Shown: in pieces, positions 1 through 12,389 of the stretch
Layout: each line of letters begins with the position of its first letter
How positions within the stretch are numbered: the first letter of the stretch is position 1
Origin: Crotalaria pallida
Taxonomy: Eukaryota > Streptophyta > Magnoliopsida > Fabales > Fabaceae
Direction of reading: 5' to 3'
Assembly: GCA_037953625.1 (NCBI GenBank)
Contig: CM075651.1
Span: 65,644,501 to 65,708,500, forward strand
DNA length: 64,000 nucleotides
Position numbers and translations under genes: made by a program
The notes under the pieces: generated by a model
What the model was told of the DNA's origin: nothing
The model's input: only the letters and a program-made list of their open reading frames with translations
The model's database searches: none

Positions 1-785
1 TGATACACCATAGTGAAGCTCACATCTCGAGCTTCACAAAGACATAAAAATCGTGAGTTAAGGCGCTGTGTAGAAGGAGAATCGAAGCTGAGAAGTAAGG
101 GTGTCCTTGGTGCCAAAGTTGAAAACTGAAGCTTGGAGCTCACTTTCAACTTGAATTGTGGTAAGCCCTTGGACCCTCTAAACCTCAAATTCGTTTATAA
201 CTCTAGTTTAAGTTGCAGAGAATCGATTCTAATTATTTTCCCCAATTTTAAATCAATTTTTGCATGTTAAATTCTCTGGTTTTGGTGCTCTGTTCAAACT
301 ATGGCTGCATGCAAAGAATTTTGGGGGTTGAGCATCTCTAGCCAATTTCTCTGCAATTTCAGAGTTGGTTCACGAATTTAAGGTAAGGGTGAAGCTTCTA
401 ATTCACTAGAATAAGTTTAAATCATGTGGAATTAGGATATGAGTCATCAAATGACTCTATGGGCATAGTTGGAAATAGGAATGAGGCTTGGAGGCCTTTC
501 TGGACTTAAATGAATGCTTGGACATGTTTATTTGGTCACATGCAAGGTGTACCAATGCTGAAAATGGAATAGATATGTGTAAAATTGGATTTGGTATGTT
601 AAGTTGTGGAAATTGCATTTTTATGCATAATTATGGATAATCTGTGATTCAGTGTTAGATGTTGTTAATTCTGTGTTGGAACATGTTTAAAATGTGTAAA
701 GTGAGCTATGTTGATCTTTGGTTTGGACTGGATTGGACTATAATCGAAATTGGTATGTTAAAGCTCATTTTTCTGTGCTATCTGT

Positions 786-1090
786 CTGCAAACACTCGAG
801 TATTATGGGTAATACTCGAGTATTTGGCCTATTTTGGTAATTGGAATTTCTGGAAAACTCAAGAACACTCGAGTATTCATATAGAACACTCGAGTATTCT
901 GGGAATTTTTAATGAATTTCTGGGAAACCTTAAGAACACTCGAGTTTCATGGAGAACACTCGAGTATTCTAATGAATTTTCAAAGTATTTCTGGAAAATG
1001 AATGAACACTCGAGTAATGTGAGGAACACTCGAGTATTTTCATAAAACTGAGGAACACTCGAGTATTGATAGGTTCACTCGAGTATTTTG
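786..1090. repeat. ACTCGAGT palindrome array in LTR A
   Basis: About ten copies of ACTCGAGT lie in roughly 300 bases, mostly in the context GAACACTCGAGTATT. Spacing is irregular (about 18-50 bases) and spacers differ, so this is not a simple satellite. The core is a perfect palindrome. The same core occurs in clusters in the gag-only element LTRs further right in the window. Confidence 0.9.
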
Positions 1091-1656
1091 GACCTGAGAC
1101 AGAAAAATTAACTTTCTTTTAATATACCCAATAGGACATCGATTAAGATCAATTATGCTCACGGGAAAAGGTTTCATGTTCCAATAAAAGGATTGGGAAA
1201 AATATTAACAACAGTCTAACTCACTAAAGGAATAATATCGGATGCACATGATAAGATTATTGGTTAATCTTGTGTATATAATTTTATGTGCATACATGCA
1301 TGGTGTAAGGTTGGGGATAATTCGGTGGTAACTGGCTCGATGACACATTTTGGTAATGTGGGCAGCATTTGGGAATGCTGTTACGTCTTGGTGACGTTGT
1401 GTGCACACTATCCGAGCAGTTCCACAATACATGTTGGTCATGTATGCGAATTATTGGAATGAACGTTCAATGGACAATGGATTTGGGAGACATGCATCAT
1501 TACTCATAATTAATGGAAATGTTACAATTGGAAAACACTCATTCATTTACATGTGTACTTGCATTGGATGTTTGCAACGTATATTGTTACATGCTTTATT
1601 TATTCTTATTCGATTATGTGGGTTATGTGCTTACCCCTTATTGCCCATGTTAGGTG

Positions 1657-2127
1657 ATGGCACGCTATCTAGCTTGCATCGAGATGCGCCCGCTCCCTAG
1701 TGGAGTGTGGTACTACGAGGACCATCGAGCCACCTATGAGGGTGAGGTGGAGGTGACTCTATATCACCCCAAACCTTTGGCTCGTGTCCATCCTCGTAGG
1801 TTTCGCATCCCTATTGTACCCCCTTTCTATACCTATCATGGACCACCCCTGACTCGACCTGCTCGTCGTTTTCATTCCTTTCGTTTTCGAGCTGCTACTC
1901 GATCTCACCCCTTTGCTTCTCGAGTGGTTCGAGAGGAGACTCCTATACCTCGTCCGATGAGTCCGGTTCATGGGACTCCCTCAGCTGACCCAGTGCCCAG
2001 TGGTGGGGCACCCACTCAGTCAGAGGAGGTAGAGGAGGATCCGGAAGAGGGTGAGAGCGAGGATGAGCCAGTCGAGTACTCCACTGGGAGCCAATGGGGA
2101 GTTGGGGATCCACCAGGTGATGCATAG
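1657..2127 (+). other. Open frame with CIEMRPLP motif inside LTR A
   Basis: An ATG at 1657 opens a frame of about 156 codons, rich in Pro, Arg and acidic residues, in a locally G+C-richer stretch. A pyrimidine-rich tract ending in TTAG lies just upstream and looks like a 3' splice site. The first residues (MARYLACIEMRPLPSG) match the start of a 45-codon frame in the solo LTR at 22090-22227 (MTECLPCIEIRPLPDG), with several synonymous differences. No known protein family was recognised. It may be a short translated exon of the LTR transcript or a conserved nucleotide element. Confidence 0.4.
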
Positions 2128-2656
2128 TATAGATGGTTAGGATGTGAGATGGGTGGAGCAGCTGCTGGAGACTTGGAGATCATGCTATGGAGGAGGATCG
2201 CTAGACCACTTCTGGGATTTCATATTTCGCTATATATACATATTGTACATATTTTGAGAGATCTCAGTGAGGTGGTCTTATATTATGGACTTGTATTTTG
2301 TATAAACCTGCTATCTCGACTTTGACTCTGATGTTGGTGACTCTTTTTGTGATAATTATGTATATATATGGCTATGTTTATGTTTTCTTCACTAGTATTA
2401 AAATGTGAGTTATCAAGTCAAGGTCTCTATTTTCCGCTTACTCTGATAAACGTCGTTTCACGCTTTAATAAATAATATTTTCATGAAATGATAAAGGTAA
2501 GGTTTTTAATAATTGCAAATAAACACCAAGTATTTTACAAAGGCTTTGAAAAGGATTTTTAATTAAATCTTTACTCAATCAAGTCCATAAACTTTTACCA
2601 AAGATAATAAGAGCAATTCTTTTTATCAACATGGATCTATATGAAGGAGTGTTACA

Positions 2657-3168
2657 GCGACAGAGATGGCATCACCTTCGAGAGTGAAGAAAGGGCGCAA
2701 GAAGAAAGGGAAACTTTATCCGGCCGTCTTCGACAGGAAGATTTAAGAGTAGTTCTATGAATTTAGGGGCCTCTTGTTATCTTTAATCCTAAGTTTAGTG
2801 TTAGTATTTGGAGTCAAGGATTACCGTAGTAATGTATCGCTTATGTAATTAGGCCCACCTTTATTTTGTGACTGTCAGAGCTTTTGTTTTAAAAGAACAT
2901 CGACCATGTGATGCACTGTATGGATACTTGTTATCCATAACTTGTGAAGATGATGTAAATGAAACATAATGGAACTGAATGAATTTATTTTGAAAGACTT
3001 GGAAGTTCATGTAAGTGAAAGTTTCAGTAACAACTCGGTTTTCAGTGAAGGATGTTAAAGTATACTAATGACATCTCAATAATGTTTTAAAAAAAAATTT
3101 TGGCCTCATTTTTGCAACTTAATAAATAAAAGTTGGTTATTTTGTGTTACGAAAATCGGGCTGTTACA
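2657..3168 (+). mobile_element. 3' end of the 5' LTR of element B
   Basis: This segment is nearly identical to 10207-10718, the last 512 bases of the complete LTR of element B. It ends in TGTTACA and is followed directly by a primer binding site. The rest of this 5' LTR was displaced to the left by insertion of A and lies outside the window. Confidence 0.9.
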
Positions 3169-4494
3169 TTATGGTATCAGAGCTTATGGTAATCCTTAGT
3201 GGCCTTAAGCATGGGCTTACATGCTTTGTTTGTGTGACTCTGTGTGTCTACTAGTGTAAGGATAGGAGTACAAGGTCAAAGTTCTCGCCTTTTTGAGATG
3301 TGTGACTCTGTTTGTGTTTTAGTGTCTGCCGTGTTGGTCGAATGAACCTGTTGGTTATATAGTTTGAAGGAAGTAGACCGAGTAGAAAGCGAATAGATTC
3401 TAAGTCGAGACCCCCTAACCTTTGATGTTTTATCATTGCTTGATAGACCCAAGTTTGTTGACCTTGACGCACCTTTTGGTACAAGGGTAGTCATTACCTT
3501 TAAGAGTATAGGATATCATCCTTGGATCACCATGTTTGTTGAATTACTCCAACAAAAACAATCATTGTTGCTGAAATTCAAACTTTTCTTCATGAGCCTT
3601 ACTATCAAACCATAGCTCTATCGACCCATTCCGAAAATCCGTTCGTGAAAACCAGAAGCTTTTGGAAGTATTAGCCTGACTTGTGAAAATGGAAGTGTTA
3701 TAGTCACCCAGATAGCTTAGGCTTGAATGATTAAGGGTGGATCAGTGATTGAAATTGAATAAGAGTATAAGACCACAGTGGACTTAGTAGTAGGTTTGAT
3801 CGAAGTTGGGGAGTTGCAAGGAAGAAAAGGGGTGTATATTGTCAGTAATTTGAGGAAATTATGATGAGAATCCGGATGATTAGAGCCACTTTGTGCTATA
3901 GTTAAATGTCTAGACGGTGAAAGTGATAGACATGATTGATGCTTAAGATGAGTCTAACGAGAAAAGTGAAGTTGTTTTGAGAAAGTAAAATCAAAGTTGC
4001 AAAAGAATTCCCCCTAAGTTGGAGAAATGATGGGTAAAAGCGTTAGAGTTAGAAGGAGAACTAAAGGAAGGAGTAGTTATTTAAGAATTACTGGGAATCC
4101 AAAGTTGTCGAGAGTAGTGAGTATCTAAGGATTTTGGGTAAAACCTCGTGCTCCTAGAGATGTGTGAAATTATGTTTGCTTGATATCCCCTAAGTTTGTA
4201 CCTAAAGTTGAGCTTTCCGTAACTACGATTAGTTAAGAGACGGTATCCTCTTGGTTTAGTCCGTTGGACTTGACTCGATTCAACACGCAAGTGGTTGTAT
4301 GTGTGAAGCTTCTTCGTCCGAAAGCGACAAACGAGGAGTACTGTAAAGTAAATTATGCCAGCAAAGGAAATACGACCACGAAGTGAGAATGAGAATGTTT
4401 CTCATGGGCCTCACCGTAATGCGAGAATTTTGTGTCCTGCTGCCCAATCCGTAACGTATTTCTCGGGGACGAGAAATCTTTAAATTGGGGAGGA
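3169..4494 (+). mobile_element. Internal region of element B (non-coding)
   Basis: Only about 1.3 kb separates the two LTRs. It starts with a primer binding site, TGGTATCAGAGC at 3172-3183, of the initiator-tRNA-Met type. It ends with the polypurine tract AAATTGGGGAGGA at 4482-4494. The last 120 bases carry a GGGGACGAGAAAT-type block typical of chromovirus 3' ends (known for the group). No gag or pol frame is visible on either strand; short frames here are not family-like. The arrangement matches a large retrotransposon derivative (LARD) that depends on proteins supplied elsewhere. Confidence 0.75.
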
Positions 4495-7400
4495 TGTGAC
4501 GACCCGCAAATTCCTCGTCTGTTTTAAATGAATTTTTGAAATTTGTTTTATCAACGATAGATGTATTCGTGTGAAAATAAATATTTTCATGAACTCAAAT
4601 TAGATGGTTTTATTATTTGGGATTTCTTTGGGAAGTAAAATTCTTTGTGTACTTTAACCGATTGAATGATTTCAAAAATTCATATCTTTTTAACCGTAAC
4701 TCAGAAAATTATGATTTTTATATGAAAACGATTGTATCGAAAAGTAGAATTTAAATATGTAATTTCTATAATTTTCTAGGTTGATTTGAAAAAAATTATT
4801 TTTGAGGTATTTAAAGGACGAATTTTGAAAGAATAAATTAATAAAAATAGTTAAAGACCTCAAATGAACTTTTCCTTTTGGGAATCTCTTTTATATATAA
4901 AAAGGTGATTTTAGGAAATGAAATGGGGTCTGTATTTATAGCCAATTAGTACAGTTAATTATCTTACCTAAAAGTATATTTTTCGGAGTTTTGTCCATGA
5001 TTACTAATACCTTTTTCTTAAGCAAGGAAAAAATTGATTTTGTGCAATCTTATAAAATAAATCTATGATAAAAAAAATGAATGTTTGATTTGATGTTTAT
5101 ATGAACTTTTGCATGATTAATGAATTCTTGAGAAATTTGCATTAATTCCATTAAGATTGTATAGTACTCTAAATGCTTTCATAAAGTGTATAATCGAAAA
5201 TGAAAATTGCAATGTGTATGTATGTGCATGTGAGTATGTCATGTAATGCAAGAATGATTTTTGTAAGTAGACTAAATAAAATAAAATAAAATAAATTAAA
5301 AAAAATTAGAAAAATGTGATGTAGTGTGTAATGATGTTTGAAAAGACTAATTTCCTTGAATTACTCTTGCTTGTCTACCACTTAGTTACTATAGCATGCA
5401 ACTTTATGTGAGGACCAAAATGCCCTTGGCTCTAGAATTATCCAACCCACATTTTTGGTAATTTCACACTAACCCTCCCTTACCTATAAATACCTATGTG
5501 TTGTGTGTGCTTAGCTCTTCTTCATTCTTCTTCATTTTTCTAAGAGCCAAAACATTTAGTCTTAGAGCACCATCAAGCTCTAAGAGCTATAGAGAGGGAG
5601 AGAATTCGAGCAAGAGAGAAAGAGAAAACGAGAGAAAGAAATTCAAAGTTCAAGTGATTTTTCAAAGCTTCAAGTCATTGTTACAAGATCAAAGTGTTTT
5701 TGAGTGCAAGATTCTAGCTTAGGTGGGGATTTCTCTTCTTCTTGGTGTCTTTCTTAAGGAGCTTAGAGGAATCTTGAATTTATTTTTTTTGTTTTTGTTT
5801 GTAAACTGTAATTATTTGAGAAGTTCATCATGCATGTCATTTTTGTAAGCTTATTATGTGACATTTGATACATGCATGTTGGATTTGTGACTTGATCTAG
5901 GATTTTTGTAGATGCATGCAAATGGTTACATGATTTGAGTGCATGATCTTATATTTTTTTTAAGAAAGTGAAAAGCTTGAACCAAAAATGTTAATTGTTA
6001 GCAAAAATGTCCCTTTTTCTTGATGTGAGTTTCGGTCAAGTCTAGAAAGTTAGGAGTTTGTGCTTTTTGATTTTATTTGAGTTTATGCATGTTGATGTTC
6101 GGACTAGATTGGTTGATTTTAGGCACATGCATGTGATTAATTTAGTATTAAAATGCATAATCTTGATTTTGTTAATGATAAAATGAAAAGCTTGAGTTTT
6201 GATTTTGTGCATGTGAAAATTTTGAACAAAAATCTTGCCTTGATGATGATGATGTACGGTTATGATGATATGGAAAGAAATCATGCTTTGAAAAACTATT
6301 TTAAGTACATGCAAGACTTAGTTTAGTGTTTTGATCATTTGCATGTGAAAATTTTTGCATAAAATTTGCCTTGATGACATTCGGCCATGATGAGAAGAGA
6401 AGAGAATCTATGTTTGATTTTTGTTTTGTGTACATGCATGTTAGTTTTGGTTAAATCTAGGAACTTTATGAACATGCATGAGGTTTAATGTTAAAAATGA
6501 AATTTTTATGATGTTTAGCTACTTGAAATGTCATGCATGTTATAATTGAGAGATAATCTTGAAGAGTTTAAGGTACATGCATAAAGACATTGATTCTTGA
6601 AGTTAAAGTCTTGATTTTTCTGAAGTTATAGTCTTTATTTGGTTTTAAAAAAAAATAGGTTAAGATTTTTATTGTTGGACTATGATGCTCACGGTTTTAG
6701 GCTTAATATGGAGGAAAATATTTTTGTGTTTTACAAGTCAAATGTTTGAGTAGAAATAATGACCCTTTTCTTGTTAAATGATTCGGTCATGACAAGATCA
6801 AATAGGTTAGAGTGTTTGTGTTATGAAAATGAGTTTTGATGATGGTTATCTCATACATGTTAGTAATCAAATGATCTTAGACTAAAACTATGAATTTGGT
6901 CACATGCATGTTGAGATCTTAAATGATAGGTTTGATTTAAGTAACGATAAAATTAATTAAATGTTTTGTGTCTTGTCTTGATTTCATTTGCCTATATGAT
7001 TCGGTTTTGACGAAATGTGAAGGTTAGACTTGGTTTGTTCTAAATGTTGCATGTTAATTGAATTGTTTACATGTGTACATGACTTGGTTAGGAAGAGTTT
7101 AGGGACTTAAAATGATTTTTTTGGTTGCTATATGATTAATTGTTTGGGATTTATCTAGATGTTGTCCAAGAAATATTATGTGATGTATGTAATTCTGTCC
7201 TAAAGTGTTTGATATGATAACTTAGTCAAAATCATGTTAAGTTAAGTGTGTATGTGTAAGAAATTGTGTTAGTTGATAATAAGATTGTTTAAGGACTTAA
7301 TTTAATTGATTAGGTGATATTAATGGAAGTATGATATGCTGTCCCACTTCTTAATTTTATGGTTCTGAGGTTTGAAAAATGTTAGTTAAGTGTTTGGCTT

Positions 7401-10400
7401 TAAAGATTTGTATTATAAGACTTATAGATGATTTCCTTAGAGAATTAAAATATAAAAAGTGATTATTGATTTTTATTCAATGCTGTCCAGAATTTTAAGT
7501 TAAAGTATTTTCATTCTAAAAGTATTTTCATTTGCTTTAAAGTTTAAGTTTTAAGTACTCTTGGATATAGTAAAAGCTAGATTGAAAAATGGTGATTTTT
7601 CGGTGTTTCCGGACATGAAAACGTTGTTGTCCCAGACTGGACCAGCAACCAAATCAATTGGTTTAAATTACTTTATTAGATATTTTCAAATGGTTTTGAA
7701 GTACTTAAAGTACTGGAGAAAATTGGAGTTGTTTTGAGGAAACAACTATGGTTTAAGTTACCCGACGAGAAATAAAATGAGTTCTTGGAAAAGAAAATAC
7801 GTTTTGAGTCTAAGAGGAGACTATCTTTATATAAGTTAGTAATAAAAACTTGTTTTGTTTAATACGAGAAACTTTAAAGACGGGGGATTGGAGCAGCTGG
7901 CAGCGGCAAGGACCCGCGGAGATCGTGTGTATTTATTTGCTGGGACTAGAGGTGAGAGAGAAGCTTTCCTAAGACACCGTGGTATTTAGGTGATTTATTA
8001 GGACATTCCAGATCATCTCAAAGATCGGAACTTGGTGGTTCCGAGTCAGTAGTATAGTGGCAATTGTTTGTGTTGTGTGGCCACGTATACGAAGGAGACA
8101 AAGACCACATGTTATTATGTGATGAATTTATATGATGATGATTTGAAATGGCATGCTTCTGTACATTTGCCTAAGTGTTTTGAACTATGCATGATGATAA
8201 TAAGTATTGTTGTTGTGTATGAATAGTATGCTGATGGACGTCTGTTACGTCTTGAAAATGAGATAATGTGAATAAGTTTGTGAAAGTGATGGAATATGAT
8301 TGAAAAGAAAGACTAATGAGATATTAATAATGACGCGAGAAGTCTTGAAAGTAAAAGACACAAAGAGAAAGATGTAATACCCGGTTGGGGTTTAAGTCCT
8401 TATTGAATAAGGCAACTTGATAAGACATTGAGAAACGATATGAGTTGAGATTATGAAAAGATATGAGATATTATGAGCACCGTAAGAATGCGGTAAGAGA
8501 TAAGTCATGACGTGAACGAAAAGTATCGTAATGCTTATGAGAATAATGCTATTGAGTAAGAGCTGATGATAATGATGATGAGCTAGAGCTGAGGAAACTA
8601 ATGTTGTTGTGGTTTATTTGAAATGAGATGTGATATGAGCTGAGCCTTGCTCCTTTGCTGATGTTACTGAAATGAGATGTGATATGAGTTGAGCTTTGCT
8701 TCTCTGTTGATGATTGCTGGAATGAGATGTGATATGAGTTGAGCTTTGCTCCTCCGCTGAGAAAGTGAAGCCAGAGGGCTGATGTTCCAAAAGAGTTGTG
8801 TTGTTATTCTGAGAAAGTTTACGAGATGTGATGTAAGATTGTTGATGTAATCCCAGCTCTGTGCTATGTTAAGAAATGAAAAGAAAAGTAATGTTTTAAA
8901 TTAGTGGTCGGGACTCGTTGAAGGGATGCACCAAGGATGAGCCGACCTTAGGGTAATAACTAAAACTCTAAAACTTTTAAAAGACATTGACGAATGCGGT
9001 GAGCAATGAATGTGAAGTAGTGGAGAGGAAGATACCATGGGTATCAGGGATACTCAGGAGGAGATTGCATTAGGGGATGGCAATGACGGTGAAACGTCAA
9101 GAAGCCTTGAGTACTTTCTAGGTGGAACGAATTCCATAAGGGGTAAGGATGGGCCGATCCGATGCTGTGGTAAGTTCTACACCCGGAACTAGAATAGTAC
9201 TATCAGCCCCTAGATTGCAAATATTGAACAGTGAGAGGGACTGGAACGGGGCTATGTGATTTTGCCACTGCACCGGATTTTCTACAGTGTGCCTTGATTA
9301 TATGATTTGATTTGAGACTGTACCGGATTTTCTACAATTTTCCTGGCTTTGAGTATTTTGTTGAGACAGCTGTCAAGCCCGCGTGGTTAAGGTCCTGTAC
9401 TCCTGTTTGCTTCCGACTAGGTTGGGTGGATGACCAAGGAGATGTAGACGTGTGTGCTAACTGCGAACGAAACAAGTACCTCGATGATATTTTAATTCCC
9501 CAATCATCGATGGTTGTGATCTAATAAGACTTGATAAGAAAAGTTTAAGAGTCATGAAAAGACTTATAATTATAAGAAGCAAAATCTTATGGAATAATGA
9601 TAATGAGAAACGAATCGAGAATGAAAGTGTGGAAAAGTGAATGAAACCATATGCAAATGAAAATGAATGCAACTCAAGGATTCACAAGTTGAGATCAAGA
9701 AAGGAATTGAGAAAGAAAGAATGTTTATGTTGAGAAATGATAATAAGTTTGGCAAGATAATGAATGATGATGATGATGATAAATTTGAATGATGTGTTGT
9801 ATTTATGTTGCATTGTTATGATTGTATTGTCTTAATATCTTGCCTATTATAAACCCACACCGTCGACGATGCGTTGTTCGGATTGCTTACTCTCTCCTGT
9901 CTCGTTGGCATATCGGTGTTTCTGGTATCGCAACGGACAGATGGAGCATCGGATGGAGATCACCACCTGGAAAAGGCACGGAAACGGTTGGAAGGCTACT
10001 CCCTATGGCTAGGTATGGACTGGCTATACTCAGATAGTGATTCCGGACCCGGAACACAGATTGAGCGGAGTTAATTTGGAACCGCGTTTGGGGCAAGTCA
10101 CGTACGAGGATACAGGACCTATGAAGAAAAGGTATGGAGTGAGACTCATAACAAACCCACCACTCTAGATGGAGTGGAGTTGGAGTCAAATGACAATGGG
10201 AAGGCGGCGACAGAGATGGCATCACCTTCGGGAGTGAAGAAAGGGCACAAGAAGAAAGGGAAACTTTATCCGGTCGTCTTCGACAGGAAGATTTAAGAGT
10301 AGTGCTATGAATTTAGGGGCCTCTTGTTATCTTTAAGCCTAAGTTTAGTGTTAGTATTTGGAGTCAAGGATTACAGTAGTAATGTACCGCTTATGTAATT

Positions 10401-10718
10401 AGGCCCACCTTTATTTTGTGACTTTCAGAGCTTTTGTTTTAAAAGAACATCGACCATGTCATGCACTGTATGGATACTTGTTATCCATAACTTGTGAAGA
10501 TGATGTAAATGAAACATAATGAAACTGAATGAATTTATTTTGAAAGACTTGGAAGTTCATGTAAGTGAAAGTTTCAGTAACAACTCGGTTTTCAGTGAAG
10601 GATGTTAAAGTATACTAATGACATCTCAATAATGTTTTAAAAAAAAATTTTGGCCTCATTTTTGCAACTTAATAAATAAAAGTTGGTTATTTTGTGTTAC
10701 GAAAATCGGGTTGTTACA
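4495..10718 (+). mobile_element. 6.2-kb 3' LTR of element B
   Basis: The LTR starts TGTGACGACCCGC right after a polypurine tract and ends GTTGTTACA. Its last 512 bases match the 5' LTR remnant at 2657-3168. A TATA box (CTATAAATA, 5484-5492) about 1 kb in, followed by a pyrimidine-rich leader, marks the probable U3/R boundary. That leaves more than 5 kb of R-U5. The part from 5.8 to 7.1 kb is rich in TGCATG words. The part from 8.5 to 8.8 kb has short imperfect repeats of GAGATGTGATATGAG. No gene was recognised inside. Because only one complete copy is present, an old insertion within this LTR cannot be excluded. Confidence 0.75.
5484..5492 (+). promoter_or_regulatory. TATA box of LTR B
   Basis: CTATAAATA is followed about 30 bases later by a CT-rich leader (TTCTTCATTCTTCTTC), a usual plant promoter arrangement. 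It lies about 990 bases from the LTR start, which fits the U3/R boundary. Function is inferred. Confidence 0.6.
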
Positions 10719-12389
10719 AAAAACAAGGTGCCACCCTTGAAGGGATCTTGGCAACCACCCTAACCTCTGAAAAGAGGTGACCCGTCAGGCTCGTGACGTT
10801 AAACAAGCGCTAGTTGGGAGGAAACCCAATGTTAGGTAATTTCCATTAGGTTTTATTTTTTTTAGGTAATTAGTTATTAGTTAGTTTTTGTTTTTATTTA
10901 AAAAAATGTAAAAAAAAGGTACAGGTCCAGCCGCGCCCAGGCGTGGCACACTTCACGCCCAGGCGTGGCAGGAGGGTGCAGTATTCAAGTTTTGGGGTAT
11001 GACCCCATTGGCTCCCATTAGTTCCCTATATGTCACCCCAGACCTTGTACTTCGCAAAAATAATGTTCTGTTTGTTCTAGGAAGTTTTAATTTTTATTTT
11101 GTAGTTTTAGTTTAGTTTAGTTTGCTTGAGGACAAGCCAGCCTCTAAGTTTGAGGGAGTGGACAAAATAAAAATTAAATTTTTCAGATCTAAATTGTTCT
11201 CCCATTTTTAGTGTTGGTTTGTGTCCTTGGTATGAGTAGGTAATTATTCTAGACTTAGGACTGTTTTTCTGATGATAGGTGTAAATACTTAGTTTAGGAT
11301 TAGACTCATTGACTTTTGATATTAATTGATTGAGCTGTAAATATTTTTGAAATCTAGTTATTTTGACAAACTTTTTGAGAATGTGTGATTAGTGAACTGA
11401 CTTTAGCCTGTGAGATTTTGGGCCTATACATTGAGGGGTATGATTTATTTGAATTATTTTAATTTGAGACCCCTATTTCTTTTATGAGTGTGTTCACTTT
11501 GATTTTGTGTTCTAGAACTTGACCGGTGACCATTTTGAAATTGATAATTGTTTGCATGCATTAAGATGATTAAGGCACTTAGGATGTGTTTTTGTGGCCT
11601 TCAGATGATTTGAATTGATAAATATTCCCTTAGTTGCCCATTTTGAGCCTTATGAGATATTATGATTTTTCTTTGGTACCCTGCATTTATTGAAATATTC
11701 TTTGTGAGCACCTTGTAAATTTTGAATGAATAATTGAGAGGAATGAATAAGAAAAGTGAAAGTAATTGGTGAAAAGTGTTATGAGTTCTATTTCTCTTCC
11801 AAGTAAAAAAAATTGAAAAAGAAATAAATGTGAAAGGAAGAGAATAGAAGAAAAAAAATTGAAAAAGAAAAGAAGTATGAGATTGATTGTGAGTTGAGTT
11901 GTGTTTATGTAGTATTCATTGCTCATTCATAATTTTTAGAGGGAAATTTGTTTTTTCATTTTAGCCCTTAGTTTTATTCTTTCTTTCTTTTATCCCACCT
12001 TACACTTTTAACCATGGCCTCATTACAACCAAATATAAGACCTTTTGATTTTTATGTGCATTCAATAATTTCAGTGGAGATTTGGGTCTATGGTCAAGCT
12101 TATGGTAACACATTGTCATTGTATGAACTTGAGTGAATTGTACAACCCTTGATACACATGAGAGATACATACTGTGAGGTTGAGAAGGTTCACTAATCTT
12201 GAGTTCTTATTGAGTTTGTTTCTCTAACCAGGTTTCAATTGTATAAATTGCTTGTGATAAAAAATGTCTGAGTCTGTGACTCGAAATTCTAGATTAAGTG
12301 TGTACATTTTGATTTAGAGAGTAGTCTTGTGTTCTAGAATTTTTATTTTACTTTTGCCTGGGACATGCAAAATACTAAGTTTGGGGGAG
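10719..12389 (+). mobile_element. 3' non-coding region of Athila-like element C
   Basis: The block around 10785-10830 (GTGACGTTAAACAAGCGC then TAGTTGGGAGGAAACCC) is a hallmark of the region downstream of integrase in plant Athila/Tat elements. Two copies of a near-palindrome, CGCCCAGGCGTGGCA, lie at 10935-10972. The region ends with the polypurine tract TTTGGGGGAGT. A related purine block (GTTTGAGGGAGTGG) occurs near 11150. There is no coding sequence. Gag and pol of this element are missing because element B is inserted just upstream at 10718. Confidence 0.65.

Larger units (their letters stand above)
1..2656 (+). mobile_element. 3' part of a long LTR (element A)
   Basis: This stretch is the R/U5 part of a long Ty3-type LTR whose beginning lies left of the window. 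Its right end is GTGTTACA at 2649-2656. The sequence then resumes with the LTR of element B, so A was inserted into B. The segment around 1600-1700 and the stretch near 2280-2310 resemble 22040-22140 and 22270-22300 in the solo LTR at 18895-22616, so A and that LTR are distant relatives. It contains the ACTCGAGT array and a 157-codon open frame. Whether A is a solo LTR or a full element cannot be seen here. Confidence 0.7.

Noticed and set aside
659..1045. 128-codon plus-strand frame over the ACTCGAGT array
   Set aside because: Composition follows the repeat. There is no family resemblance, and it lies in LTR sequence without a conserved counterpart.
786..1090. CRISPR-like look of short repeats with differing spacers
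   Set aside because: The repeat core is only about 8-15 bases, spacing is irregular, and the DNA is plant nuclear LTR sequence.
3251..4290. Small minus-strand frames in the interior of element B
   Set aside because: No resemblance to gag or pol motifs, short, and not supported by any conserved block.
5498..5722. 74-codon frame just after the LTR B TATA box
   Set aside because: It is the CT- and AG-rich leader of the LTR transcript. Low complexity explains the frame.
9312..10225. Frames of 60-112 codons in the right half of LTR B
   Set aside because: They overlap in several frames on both strands, without family motifs. Considered chance frames in a G+C-richer part of the LTR.
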